A stretch of 64,000 nucleotides of DNA, taken from contig NC_063017.1 in assembly GCF_020509005.1 (NCBI RefSeq), positions 1,488,001 to 1,552,000 of the forward strand. Reading direction: 5' to 3'. This document shows, piece after piece, positions 1 to 11,512 of the stretch. Position numbers and translations under genes: made by a program. How positions within the stretch are numbered: position 1 is the first letter of the stretch; each line of letters starts with the position of its first letter. This DNA is from Fulvia fulva. Lineage: Eukaryota; Ascomycota; Dothideomycetes; Mycosphaerellales; Mycosphaerellaceae. Under the pieces are notes generated by a model that was given only the letters and a program-made list of their open reading frames with translations, was not told where the DNA came from and made no database searches.

Positions 1-1178
1 CCGATTCTATCGATAATCTCCTTACTTATTAGGGCTACGATTTCTTATTTCTCCGCCGGATTAGTAATATATAGGCGTACCGTATTACTTACCTTTATAG
101 GGGGTAATTCTTACCTACTACTACTATTACCTATATAGTTAGTCTCTAGGCTACCTTCTGTGTTACTTATTAGATTGTCTTTATGATTTAGTATAATAGC
201 GCTTCTAGCGCTCCTAGTAGCTATACTATAGTATTCTTCTATACCCGGGCTAGGTGTTCGTTATCCCCTAGTAAGTTTTCCGCCTCCGTATATAGGGTCG
301 TCTACGCTATATTGTTTATCGTTAGCCTCTACTTTCTATATAGTAGGCCTTAGCTTATATGTTAGGGCGAGAGCCTAGCCTATAAGATGTAAGAGTAAAA
401 GTGAGAATATAGGTACAAAGTGTAGATATAAAGGGTATAGTATAATTGCTATACAAAACGAAAGACGAAGAAAGTAAGAGAGGCCTAGGGAAGGCTAGAT
501 ACTTATACGCGACCCTCGCGAGTATATATCCCCGTATTAATAGGGCTAACCCGTACGAAGCCGCGCTTAGTAGCTTAACTTAAAACCTTATTCTAACCTG
601 CCCTACGTTCCGAGTCTTCTACGTGCTTCTTCTAGGGTCTAGCGTAGTCGCGGGTGCTCGCGGGAGTGCCGTAAGTTATATAGTCACGAGCCGAAGTGAA
701 TCTATTAAGGGTTAGTAGAGTAGTAAATTTAGAGGGCTAGGTCCTATAGTAAATATTACGGGGCATATAATTCTTAGCGCTTATATACTAAGCTAGGCTT
801 TCACTTCTTGACGACTTCTAAGTACTCTAAGGCTCTTCTATCCCTACCTTCTATACACTCTATAAGGAGACTATAACATTATGTCCTAGGTTTTTTCTTA
901 GTTTGTTCCCCGGTTTGACTCTTAGTATAGAATATTCGTAAGGCTATAGCTCTCGTTAGTTACTATCCTTCGCTACTATTCGGGGTCGCGCTTCCTAATT
1001 AGGTAGTTGTCCTCCGTAACTTCGTAACTCTAGGGTCTACCTTTAGGGGAACGGAACCTTAGTTTTAGGGTTCTTTATACTACGATTACGCCGCCGCTAG
1101 CGTAGGCGGGTCGCTACTACTTGAGTAGATTACTCGTCTTAATAAGGGCTGTCGAATAAATAGTCCTCGTCGATATTC
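1..1178 (-). mobile_element. LINE family B copy 4, ORF1 part, RIPped
   Basis: Read in reverse, this stretch matches the LINE B copy at about 52,905-53,482, the 5' part with the start of ORF1. Position 1 corresponds to about 53,482, and the match ends near 1,178. CpA/TpG are almost absent and the reading frames are full of TAG/TAA, the mark of RIP. The copy runs off the left edge of the window and its 5' end lacks about 60 bp relative to the full-length copy. It carries a foreign ~600-bp segment (separate entry). The identity is clear by self-similarity; the exact right boundary is soft (1,178-1,228). Confidence 0.75.
329..938. repeat. unidentified ~610-bp insertion inside LINE B copy 4
   Basis: Aligned with the LINE B copy at 53,100-53,200, this segment is extra: LINE B sequence stops after about 328 and resumes at about 939. 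The size fits a solo LTR or a short non-autonomous element. No convincing terminal inverted repeat or clean target duplication could be read at the edges, probably because of RIP. No coding content is recognised. Confidence 0.5.
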
Positions 1179-1228
1179 CGCTCTTAATTCTCTAGTATAT
1201 ATAATATAATTAGGACTTAACTAGACTA

Positions 1229-1709
1229 TTAGGTTACTATATAGTAGTAGCTATCTAAGATCTAGGAGAGGTCGATCGTGCCTTAGAGTCTCCCTCTCTT
1301 CTAGGTACCTAGGTCCTTTAGGGTATTAAGGGCAATTACGTTACTTACTATTAAGTCGAGTACTTCGTTAGCTATAGGGTACGGCTTTATAAGGCTTTCC
1401 TAGAAAGGGTAGTATATATTAAAGTCTCCTACTACGATATAGTACCCTTGTCTCTTAAGTGTACTATCTAGGTGTCTATAGACCCTAAGGTCGCGGCTAG
1501 ACCTCGAGGCTAGCGGTTATATATATAAGTTATATATCTAAGTACTACCTACGTAGAGGGAGGTAATATCTCCCCTGCCTTCTTTATCTACGTAGTATAC
1601 TACCTCCTAGTCGGATTCTAGTATATCCTTACTAATATAGAAGTACGTACGGGGTCTACCGTCGCCTCGTAGGTATGTCGTATAGCCTAGTAACTTATAG
1701 GTCGTTAGT
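1229..1709 (-). mobile_element. LINE family A copy 1, left piece (endonuclease region), RIPped
   Basis: Near-identical, apart from RIP transitions, to LINE A copy 2 at about 13,555-14,033, which encodes part of the APE-type endonuclease. The LINE resumes at 16,398 after the gypsy insertion; TTAGT at 1,705-1,709 is the target duplication repeated at 16,398-16,402. The 3' half (reverse transcriptase and tail) is absent to the left, where LINE B copy 4 begins. The junction at 1,178-1,228 is undefined. Confidence 0.8.
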
Positions 1710-1892
1710 ATAAGGGCGCGCTTACTATAGAGTCCGAATAAGAGAGTTGTTATTCTACGAAGCTATAAAAGAGGAGCGCGAGGCGCGGCGAAGTTATAAA
1801 GTAAAGCTAAGCCGCGCTAACCCGATACGGAAGGTCCGCGGTTCACCCGGGCCGACGTAGCTATAGTAAGGGGTCGCGGGCTACCCGTAATA
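1710..1892 (-). repeat. 3' LTR of gypsy element 1
   Basis: A 183-bp repeat, the partner of 16,215-16,397. The two differ by scattered C/T and G/A changes consistent with RIP. The polypurine tract lies just inside, at 1,893-1,905 in complement. Confidence 0.9.
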
Positions 1893-4800
1893 GTACCCCC
1901 CCTCTTAAAATACGTCTTAGTCCTCTAAGCGTTATCTATCTTATACGGCTACTTGCCCGTACTACTCTATAACCGTACGAAAGTCTAATTATCCTCTAAT
2001 ACCTTATTATCGTCTAGTAATATATCTATATCCTATCTATCTATAACTAGCCTATCCGCGACCGGCTCCCTTCGAGAAATATACTACCTAGTTAGCTAGT
2101 TTACTCTAGACCTAAGTCTGTCTTCGGCTAGTACTCGCGTATAATCCTTATAGCTAAGGTTAGGTATTATTATAGGCTCTATAGGTTTTACTCGAGTATC
2201 GGTATAACTGCCGGTACTATCGTAGAGCTAAGGGTAGTAGGTAACACCGGAGTCCTTAGTTAAGATAGTAGGCTTTCCCGTAACCTAGCTAGTATAGCGG
2301 TACGTAGTAAATATATACTAAGTAGATTCTATTAGAGGTATAGCTCGAGACAACTTATTCGTAACGGTATTACTATTAACCCTAATCGTATTAAGCCCGA
2401 GGACCTTATTACTTAGGAGGACCTAATTAGATAGAGCTACGAAGCCTATAGGCGTAGATAACTCCGGCCGGTTATAGTAAAAGTCTATAATAGCGGTGGC
2501 CGCGTATTTAAACATATTCTTAGCCGGTTACTAGGTCTTACTATCCTCCTTATTCTAATATCTAAGCTATTTCACCTTATACTAAGTGTCTACTTTACGC
2601 TTCTACCCCTTCTTCACTTTGCCTACTTACTTATAGGTATATATATCTAAGATCTTCTCTACCTTATATATATATATATAGGTATTACGACTATATTAGC
2701 GACTATATCGGCTTCTATAGTATCGGGCTCGATAGTTATCGGCGGTAGTAGTACTAGATACTAGCCTTCGAGTAGTAGGAAGTCGGGATGATCGGCTCGC
2801 TAAAGTAACGAAGTATAAAAGTAGTTATCGAGTCCTACTATAGCGTCCGACAATCTCAGCTTATATAAGAGCTTAGCTAGTATAACTTCTATAATCTAGT
2901 ACGGGCTAGCGTATCTTCTATCGAGCTTCTTAGATAGTCGAGTCGTACGGATATTCTTAGTGCTTAGGTATACCTAGTCGCCTACTTTATAGTCTAGCGG
3001 GATGCTTTAGTAGCGGTTTACTACTTTAGCTTAGAGAGCTTATAACATCTGTATATTTTCTTAAAGGTGCTTATAAGGGTCGTAAATCCGGCGTATAAAG
3101 GCTTAAGCCGATCGCGTATCTAGTCGCTAGAGAGTGTTTAGTCCTCCCTATTTTCTAGCGCTTAGGTCTACGCGCTCTATACACTTAGGGTTATAGCCTA
3201 AAGTAGCATAAAATAGCGATATACTAGTAATTTTAGAAAGGTAGTTATTGATTACGAACTAAGCTAGACAAAGCTATTCTACCTAGTTATCTTATACCTC
3301 GTTAGTAAATATACGGAGATACTATTCTATTACTTAGTTAGTACGTTCTGACTGTCTATTAGTTTCTAGGTAGTATAAAGAACTTAGCTTACGACTTATA
3401 CAAAGTATCTAATAAAGTTTCTTCTAGAAGGTAGCAACCTATTACTTACCGCGGTCTGAAGTAATAGTATTAGGGAATCCGCGTCGGGAGAATATATACT
3501 TAAGGAAAAGTCTTGCCGTATTCTATATAGTTATCGCTCCGATCGGAATTAGCTCGACTTCCTTCGTTAGCCTATCTATTATAGTTATAATATTGTTATA
3601 GGTCATACTATCGAGGGTGCTATTAGGAAGTCCGACTACGAAGTCTACCGCGATATACCTCTAAGGTCGGTCCGGTACTAAAAGTAGGTATAATAATCTA
3701 GGTGGCTAGGAGTATAGAGATTTCGTCGTACGGTATATACGGCAATTTACGGTATATCTACGTACTGATCTTACTAAGCTAGGCCAATAGAATTCTCGTG
3801 CTACGAGTTTATAGGTTCGAGCTCGTCCTAGATATCCTACTACTAGAGCGTTATAATTCATTCTAATAAGCCGAGTCCGTAGGGCCTCGTTATCGGGTAC
3901 CTATAGACTCTAACTATCGTACTAGTTTCGTATATATAATATAGTACTATTCACCTTATAGTACGTAGGGTATATCTTCGCCTTCTATAATAGTAGAGGG
4001 ATAGTACTATCTTTCCGTAGTATCTTAATTACCGCCTTAAGTTCTTAGTCTAGGGCGTAAGTAGTCGTTATACGGTACTCGAGTTTAGCTTCGACTTCGG
4101 CTTTATTCGTAGTCTATACTTCCTAAGCTAGTACTAGCTATGTTTATAGTACCTATTCTAGTTCTAGAATGAACTCGATTGCTTTAGGATTCAGGGGAGT
4201 TGTCTCTTCTTCTTCGGGTATATCTTCGATAGTAGCTCGTATAGAGTCGATCTTAAGGAATCGCTCTAGCGGAAGCAATGTCTAATACTAGTACTGATTT
4301 CTCGGATCGTCCACCCCTACGGAAGGTCCTAGCTACGTCTCGTCAGGCTGTCTAGCTTCGTTCCTTATATACCTAGGCGGTATATAATCTAGAAGTTAAA
4401 TTGTAATAGAAATTCTACCTATCGCGCTAATCGGCGATTTAGCTACTTCGTAGTTATAAAATATTCGAGGTTCTTATAGTCTATAAACACTTTGACTAGA
4501 TCGCCGTCCTTATCTACTTCGTAAGTAAGCTCCGGGCGCTACTCTTTAAATGCTTTAATAATCGCGAGGAGTTCCTTATCGTAGATCTCGTAATTATACT
4601 CCTAGGGGCTTAGCTTCTTCGAATAGAAAGCTATAGGATGTAACACTCCCTACTCGTCGTATTGTAAGAGTACACCTATATTAATAAAGTCTAAGGAGTT
4701 AGTCTTAACGACGGTCTACCTACCCGGTATATAGTATACTAGTATACTCGCCTTACTAAACGCTACTTTTATCGCCTCGAATGCCCTCTAGCAATTATCA

Positions 4801-6600
4801 GTCTAGTTGATTCTACGGTTCTTATGATTGCTAGGCCTATCTAACTTCGTTAGGTTAGTTAATAGGGATGTAATACGAGAGAAGGCCTCGATAAACCTAC
4901 GGTAGAAGTTCGCGAATCCTAGAAAGGCTTAGACATCCTTAAGATTAGTTAGTACTTCCTAGGTCTATATACATTCCAATTTCTCCGGGTCTATCTCGAT
5001 GCCCTAGGGTATAATAATAAGGCCTAGATATTTAATACGTTCCTAGTAGAACTCGGACTTATCGATATTAATAGTAAGCACGGTATCTCGTAGCTTAATT
5101 AATACCTTTCGTACGTGTTCGACGTGTTCCTCTAGAGTATCGCTAAAGATGAGGACGTTATCTAGATATACTAATACAAAGTCATCTAGATGTTCCTATA
5201 GAACCTTATTAATATATAACTAAAGGGTTACGGGTCCGTTATAGAGGCCGAACGGTAATACGAGGTATTCGTATATACCGTAGCGTATTACGAAAGCTAT
5301 TAGCTACTCGTGCCCTTCCGCGATACGTAACTTATTAAAGGCTACTATAATATCTAGTTTCGTAAAGTACTTCTTTCCGTATATACGGGTAAGCGTTTCC
5401 TATATTAATAGAATAGGATAGCGATTCTTAATAGTAATAGCGTTTAGCCTACGGTAGTTAATATATACTCGTAGCCCTCCTCTAGGCTTTCTTACTACTA
5501 ATACTAGTACCGGTGACTAGCTTGTTTTCTAACCGGCCTTACGTACCTTACCTTCTAAAGTCTATTCGAGTAACTATTTCTTAACGGCTTTATTCTCCTT
5601 CTCGGCTAGTCCGTATAGCTTTCGATATAGCGGTTCTTAAGGTCTACCGGGTTTGATATAAATCTCGTAGCCGATACCTAGTCGGTAAGGTAGGAGTCCC
5701 TCGTAGTCCTTTACTAAGAAAGTATCTATAATATCGTAGTATATAGGCGGGAGCTTCTCTTTAGGATTGTAGTTAAACTGCTTATTCAAGAACTGATCTA
5801 GGTTATTAGCTACTATCGCGCTTGGTTTAAGGCTATTATTGTTATTATCGTTATCCTCGCGCCCCGTAGGTATAATATAGAAGTACTCGGCCCTAGGCCG
5901 GTACGCGTATATCTCCTATACGCGCTACGAGACTTCCTAGTAATCCACCTCTTTATCTACCTCTAGAGCGGATATATTCAGCTCCGCCCCTCCGGCTATA
6001 AACCCTACTAATTTACTAGTAAAGGGCTTTAGTCTATATTTCGTTTACTAGGTTCTACCGATATAGTTTAGAGATTGTACTATTGTTAATGTCTTATTAT
6101 ATAGATAGTGACCGAAGTAGTAGTTAGATCTAAACGCCACCTCGCTAGTTTCCTAGAAGATGTTCGGGATATACGCGGAGAGCTACGGTAGTCTAAAGAC
6201 GATATCGTATTCGAGGTCGGTAATATAGTATAGTATTTGCTCGTAATAACCGCTAATAACCACGTCTATAAGAACTATATATATAATCTAACGCGCTGTA
6301 GCCGATCTATCTCCTAGTGTTAATAGTCTGTCCTTTGTTAAAGGGATTAAGGGGGTTATATATTTATATATAAATTTCTAATTAAGAAAGAGAGAGGTAG
6401 AGGTAGAATCTATAAGGCCGCGAGCCTTTTTATATTATATTATTACGGGTAATACTATATAAGGGTGTATAGTTAGTTATTATTTATCTAGTATATATAC
6501 CGATATCTTAAGCTCCTTACTTTAGTCCGTCTCTTATATTCTATATCTCTTAATCTTATACTCTTTCTGTCTTAGAAAGTTCGGTTACTAACCGCTATCT
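1893..6600 (-). pseudogene. gypsy element 1 pol polyprotein (RT, RNase H, integrase), RIP-inactivated
   Basis: Minus-strand translation, reading through stops, gives a classic Ty3/gypsy pol. Near 5,450-5,000 the reverse transcriptase shows [28 protein letters not shown] and YLDNVLIFS (the YLDD catalytic motif with the second D changed to N). Near 4,700-4,450 RNase H shows YDKELLAI-like and RPEL motifs. Near 3,950-3,550 the integrase shows the FYWP and DFVVGLP motifs. A chromodomain could lie towards 2,600 but is not confirmed. Most stops are TAG at former CAG codons. No part is likely to be functional. Confidence 0.85.
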
Positions 6601-8323
6601 ACTACGCTTAGGTAGCGGTCGTACTATTTCCCTATTGCTATAGGTCGGTAGTAAGGGAGCTAAGGTTCGCGTTTACGTTCGCGTTATTTCGTAGGCGTAG
6701 AGGGCGGTAGTCGCCGTCGTAACTATATATCGGGCATTCGGGGTTCGTTAATACGTACGAGCCTATATAGTAGCGGTAGTACTTACCCTACTTCTTAAGG
6801 TCCTCCCGCTACTTACGGTTTAATAAAGGTAGGTTCTATAAGTGAACTAGTAGGTCCTCCTTCTTCGTACCTACGTATTATAGTAGTCGCTAGACGATTA
6901 TAGCGGTCGTACTAGTAGCTACGGCGCCTACGGTATTACTACCGCCCTATACGCCGTTATTGTTCGAATTAGGGTTGCTACGTAGGCGGTCCTTTAATAG
7001 ATATAGTCGGTCGGTCTCGTAGAAGGTCTTATCTAATACCGTACATTCCTTAATTATATCCTATATATCGTATAAGCGTCTATCTACTTTCCTATTACCG
7101 AAAGTCTTAATAAAGTACTTACGGTTTAGGCGGTTACGAAATAGTATTAGCTTAGTCTCGTCGGTCTACTCTATCTAAGTACGTAGCTTCGAGTAGCGAG
7201 CGTAGAAGGTAATAAAGGTCTCGCCCTACTCCTACTTATAGGTAGCGATATTAAATATAGCCTTAGTTCCTTCGTTACGGGTACCGTACTAGCGCGTTAT
7301 CTAATCTAGTAGTTCTTTACTAGTCTTAAACTCGTTCAATAATTATTATCTAGGTATAGGGATCCTCGGCTTAATACTTCTCTAAGGGTCACCCTATGTC
7401 TATCTATATATAAAGCGTAGGCCGTCTACCTCGGAGCGGAAAGTAGTTATAGTTAGCTTAAGAAGTACGCTACTATACTAACTATCGAAGTTAGGGTCGT
7501 TATTGTTCTTAAAGTACTTCGGGTTAGGCACGCCCTTACTAACCTCGATACCGCGTATTAAAGTACGGTTAATAGTAAATAGGCGTTCTAAAAGTTCGGT
7601 TAGGGGAGTCTATATATAGGTGTTACGCGCTCGAGAGTCGCGACCGCTATTATTACTAGGTCGTAGACGGTTTCTATTACGTCCTCGGTCGTTATTACTA
7701 TTACCGTTATTATCGTTACTACCGCCTCCGCCGCCGCCTCTACTAGTAGCTTTACGATACTTACGTATTAGCTACTCGAGTAAAGTCTCGCGCGGAGGTA
7801 AGTAGGAGGGTCGGCGACTAGAGCGGCCCCTACCTCTATTCTATATAGTGTCTTTAGTAGCTTAGAGTCGAGTCTTTAGATCGTCAACCTCCTTCTATAG
7901 AGCCTAGTTCTTAGCTTCGGCATCCTATACCTTCTTCTTCTCCTTTTCGTAAATCTCGCTAAATTACTTATATAGATTATTAGCCTCCCTATACTTCTTC
8001 TCTACCTCTTATAACTTTGTTAGGTTATAATCCTTCTTACTCTTTAGGTCTACGGCCATCTTCTATATTATAGCCTCCTCGCTTCGTAGTATCTTATAGA
8101 TACGGTTATACTCGGTATATAGCGTAGTATACTAGGTGTTCTAGAGGTTATTAGCTCGCTCTATTATATCGAGTTGTCTATCTTTAGTAATCGCTATATT
8201 TACTACCTATAGTACGAAGTCGTAGGTAGTCTTTAGGTACTAGGATACGAGGGTCGTAAGTTTGTCTAGTATAATATTCTAGTATTCGGATACGAGAATG
8301 TGCTCTACCTCGTCGAGTAATAG
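6601..8323 (-). pseudogene. gypsy element 1 gag region, RIP-inactivated
   Basis: This lies upstream of pol inside the same element, so by position it is gag. No open frame longer than about 80 codons survives. The short open stretches here (for example around 7,620-7,805 and 8,184-8,402) are low-complexity or antisense artefacts of RIP. The end at 8,308-8,323 (CCTCGTCGAGTAATAG) is the target duplication of the inserted LINE A copy 2; the gag/leader continues at 15,693. Confidence 0.6.
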
Positions 8324-9145
8324 ATAGATAGATAGATTTGTCATTCCCCTGTTCTAGGACCCTATCCGGCCTATATAGGTATATATCTATTGTTATATAC
8401 AAAGGGAAACCCGAATAGGTGAAAACCCTTCCCGCCCCCGACTACTCCTTATCTAGTTTAGCTTTCCCTCTAAACGTACGTAGTCTATGTCACTACCCCG
8501 TTAGCCCCCGCTCCTAGCCGGTCTCGTCGCGCTACGTCGTGTCCTCTCTTCCTATACTGTTCCTACTAGGCGGTACTATTCTAGCCAGCCCTTCTCTAGT
8601 ATCTAGTTCGTAATACGCCGTAGGTCCTTAGCGTTATTAAGAAGTGCCCTAATCGTCCGGTTCCTCGCCTTTACTATCTACTCCCCCCTTCCTAGCGACC
8701 ACCTCGGATAGACGAGGAGTACGTACCGTACGTTCTAGGAGCGATAGCCGTAGAGGTAGCTAGTATTCGTGTATTCTAGAACTATCCTCTATAATAGGTA
8801 CCCCTAGAGGCCGATGTGTTCGCTTCGTAGTTAGGTTGCTATACTACTCTATGCCCTCGTAAGGCGGTAGTAGATAAGCTTCGGGGGGTGCTTAACCGCG
8901 GATTTTGTAGCTAACTATTCCTTAGGTTGTCCCGCTAGCTAAGGGCGTCTACTATACCCTACAACCTAGTTATTCTACCTCTCTTTCTATAGTTGCTCTA
9001 TAAACGATTTCTTACCTTCCTATTATATTACTAGCTATTCGTCCCTTACCCGGTAGTTCGGCTCGTTTCCGGGTCGAATGCCCCTATACGCTAGTACTAA
9101 TTCGCGGGCCCTTACGACTGTACTAGCGATAACCTTCTATACTAG

Positions 9146-9441
9146 TGTTACGGTTCGATTCGTGGGAACCCCACAGCCATTCACTACGCGATGAGAGCAA
9201 GGAAACCTGTGGGACAGAGAGCAAGAGATCAAGAGGACAAGAGATTAAGAGAGCAGGACAGATCACGCCAAGACATGGCACTATATAGACGACGCTTCTT
9301 TACGAGTAGATAGGAGCCTCGTGCTCAACTCATTTTAAGTATACACCATATACTGTTTGGGACCACTACCTTCTCAACGAGTCAGAGACATCACTGCAAA
9401 GATCCAAGCCCGGTTGGGATAACGTACAGCGGTTCCTAACA
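9146..9441 (+). repeat. 5' LTR of the gag-only element
   Basis: A 296-bp direct repeat, TGTTACGG...CCTAACA. Identity with the 3' LTR points to recent insertion. No primer-binding site for a known tRNA was recognised in the bases directly after 9,441. Confidence 0.95.
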
Positions 9442-9467
9442 ACTTTGAGCACCACCACCAGGGCCCT

Positions 9468-10463
9468 TTGCACATGTCTGGGAGAGACGCTACCCGGAGT
9501 CCGTCACGACAACAGCCACAGTCAACTGGCATCACGGAACGAATGAGCGAAATGTCGATTACTGGAAGCGGAAAACGATCAACACCCTCTGCAAGCTCGA
9601 ACAGCATGCACGAGTACACCAAGGCACCTAAGGTGTCACCACCGGAGACGTTCGATGGGACACAAGGGAAGCTGGAGGCTTTTCAGCTGCAGGTTCAGCT
9701 GTACCTCTACTTCAACGCCCAACAGTTTAATGGCGAGGCCTCTAAGGTCTTGTACGCCGCATCCTTCCTAAGGGGCAGGGCAGCCCGGGGGTTCAGACCA
9801 TACCTCAAAGACTGGCTCAACAACCAGGACGAAGGAGACAACCCGAAGACAGAAACCCGGAAGATATTTGCCGACTACGATGAGTTCGAGATCAAACTGA
9901 ATGATCTCTACGGGATACCTAATGAAGAGGTTCATGCCGACCGACATATCCGACAACTCCGACAGAACACCTCAGTTGCCGTCTATGCTTCTGAATTCCA
10001 GGGATATGCCGCCGACCTCGAATGGAACGACGCAGCGTTTCGTTCCCAGTTCTACCTAGGCTTGAAGGACAACGTCAAAGCCGAATTATCTCGAAACTCC
10101 AGTCTCACCAGCTTGGCCGCGATGGTCAAGGCTGCAAAGGAAATCGACGAGAGACTCCAGGAGTTGAAGTACGACCGATTCGTACAGCCTGGATTCCAGA
10201 GACCCGCGAGAAGCGGAAGAGGGGGCTTCAAGGCCAGAAGTCATGACCCTGATTATGGAGAGCCGATGGAGCTCGACGCCACGGAAAGGCGCGGACGAAG
10301 CAAGCAGTTAACAAGAGATCTAACTTGCTATGCATGTGGAAGGAAAGGCCACTATGCTAGAGACTGTCCGAAGAAGAATATTGTTAGCCGCGAGTTCAAC
10401 GCTATGGATCGGGCAACGACGACGTACGGGGAATGCGAGAACTTCTTCTCGAAATCTGCCTAG
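9468..10463 (+). CDS. gag: Ty3/gypsy-type Gag protein
   Basis: The 331-residue ORF begins 27 bp after the 5' LTR. Residues 1-50 are a polar, Ser/Thr/Gln-rich head. Residues 55-235 resemble the retrotransposon gag capsid domain (FDGTQGKLEAF near 62, LRGRAARGF near 101, YASEFQ near 173, and a FYLGLK segment near 195). A CCHC zinc knuckle, CYACGRKGHYARDC, lies at 287-300. Gag forms the virus-like particle and binds genomic RNA in the cytoplasm. The ORF ends in TAG shortly after the knuckle, where an autonomous relative would continue into protease and pol; nothing of pol remains. The frame is intact, so it may be translated. The family is clear; the exact lineage is not assigned. Confidence 0.9.
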   Translation: MHMSGRDATRSPSRQQPQSTGITERMSEMSITGSGKRSTPSASSNSMHEYTKAPKVSPPETFDGTQGKLEAFQLQVQLYLYFNAQQFNGEASKVLYAASFLRGRAARGFRPYLKDWLNNQDEGDNPKTETRKIFADYDEFEIKLNDLYGIPNEEVHADRHIRQLRQNTSVAVYASEFQGYAADLEWNDAAFRSQFYLGLKDNVKAELSRNSSLTSLAAMVKAAKEIDERLQELKYDRFVQPGFQRPARSGRGGFKARSHDPDYGEPMELDATERRGRSKQLTRDLTCYACGRKGHYARDCPKKNIVSREFNAMDRATTTYGECENFFSKSA

Positions 10464-10488
10464 CAGAAACAACCTGACGACAACGGCC

Positions 10489-11166
10489 TCACACCGCGGA
10501 CTCTTGGTGTGAAGGTTCGGGAGAAAAGAGACCCTTTAACGGATCGTCGAGAGGGACACCCGTTATCGTACTCCAGTGGTCCAGAGGCATTTCGAGAATG
10601 CCATGAAAGAAAGATTGATCCGGTACCTCTACGCCGGAAGGAACAGAGAAAGGGAGAACGGACTCGGGAGCGGGATCCTCGGACTCCAGTTCCTCGAGTG
10701 CCAAGGCAGTGGCGCCGTCAACGCGGTTCTCGGCGAGACGCAGTTGTTTCCTGAGACGAATCTTTTTCATTCTCCTCTCGGATAACGCCTGCTGGTCGCG
10801 AGACAGGCGTTGCAGGATTTCCACCTCTTCCTCCTCCAACGATTCAATATCACGACGCAGCGCCTCCCTCGCGCTCCGAAGTTTCTCCCACTGGGAGAAG
10901 GCCAGAGAGACGTCGCAGGATTTCCGGTTGTGCTTGATGCACTCGGAGCACTTCGACGAGCGAGGACCAACAATGCAGCGAGGACGAACTTCGCCGGGTG
11001 CGACTACGACGGACTTGCAGGAAGAACAGGGCGCCATTTCAGTACCGTTTGTTTCGATATCGGTATAGAGATCCAGACGACGGAGAGTGGACGAAACCTT
11101 TGGTTTGCGACGGTGTGCGGGTGATGGTAAGGAAGACGACATCTTTTGCCGCTGAAGAAGATGCAC
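10489..11166 (-). CDS. antisense ORF in the LTR element: six-cysteine motif plus coiled coil
   Basis: The 225-residue ORF runs against the retrotransposon, between gag and the 3' LTR, tail to tail with gag and 26 bp from its stop. Cysteines at residues 47, 50, 64, 73, 76 and 84 form a C-x2-C...C-x8-C-x2-C-x7-C pattern that could bind zinc, loosely like a fungal DNA-binding knuckle. Residues 93-147 are Glu/Arg/Leu-rich and look coiled-coil; the C-terminus is Pro/Glu-rich. The first Met at 11,166 is the longest choice; Met 9 or Met 44 could be the true start. Similar Cys-rich/coiled-coil hypothetical proteins are, from general memory, common in ascomycete genomes, but no function is known to me. 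Its persistence as a long open frame opposite noncoding element DNA suggests it is a real cargo gene. Confidence 0.6.
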   Translation of the reverse strand: MHLLQRQKMSSSLPSPAHRRKPKVSSTLRRLDLYTDIETNGTEMAPCSSCKSVVVAPGEVRPRCIVGPRSSKCSECIKHNRKSCDVSLAFSQWEKLRSAREALRRDIESLEEEEVEILQRLSRDQQALSERRMKKIRLRKQLRLAENRVDGATALALEELESEDPAPESVLPFSVPSGVEVPDQSFFHGILEMPLDHWSTITGVPLDDPLKGLFSPEPSHQESAV

Positions 11167-11203
11167 ACCCGAACGACTATAAGCTTCGGGACGAAGCTAA
11201 GCT

Positions 11204-11216
11204 AGAAGGGGGATGG
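11204..11216 (+). other. polypurine tract of the gag-only element
   Basis: The purine-rich run AGAAGGGGGATGG directly precedes the 3' LTR. This is the expected primer site for plus-strand DNA synthesis and supports the element's plus orientation. Confidence 0.75.
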
Positions 11217-11512
11217 TGTTACGGTTCGATTCGTGGGAACCCCACAGCCATTCACTACGCGATGAGAGCAAGGAAACCTGTGGGACAGAGAGCAAGAGAT
11301 CAAGAGGACAAGAGATTAAGAGAGCAGGACAGATCACGCCAAGACATGGCACTATATAGACGACGCTTCTTTACGAGTAGATAGGAGCCTCGTGCTCAAC
11401 TCATTTTAAGTATACACCATATACTGTTTGGGACCACTACCTTCTCAACGAGTCAGAGACATCACTGCAAAGATCCAAGCCCGGTTGGGATAACGTACAG
11501 CGGTTCCTAACA
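11217..11512 (+). repeat. 3' LTR of the gag-only element
   Basis: 296 bp, the same sequence as 9,146-9,441, followed by the ACTAG target duplication. Confidence 0.95.

Larger units (their letters stand above)
9146..11512 (+). mobile_element. non-autonomous, gag-only LTR retrotransposon (TR-GAG-like), recent, not RIPped
   Basis: The element is 2,367 bp with two 296-bp LTRs (9,146-9,441 and 11,217-11,512) that look identical by eye. Both run TGTTAC...TAACA, and a perfect target duplication ACTAG lies at 9,141-9,145 and 11,513-11,517. Inside are a sense gag ORF, no protease, RT, RNase H or integrase, and an antisense ORF before the 3' LTR. A purine tract at 11,204-11,216 adjoins the 3' LTR. Base composition is normal, with CpA and CpG both common, in sharp contrast to the RIPped LINE it entered. 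It must depend on a full gypsy element elsewhere for its enzymes. Confidence 0.95.

Noticed and set aside
7620..7805. 61-codon Arg/Leu/Pro-rich open frame
   Set aside because: Lies in RIPped gypsy DNA on the strand opposite gag; composition is low-complexity and arises from missing CpA, not coding.
8321..8336. GATA repeats considered as a regulatory GATA-factor cluster
   Set aside because: Reverse-strand (TATC)n tail of LINE A copy 2.
10509..11384. Several plus-strand open frames overlapping the antisense ORF and running into the 3' LTR
   Set aside because: They overlap each other and the better antisense ORF, lack domains, and one enters LTR sequence; treated as shadows.
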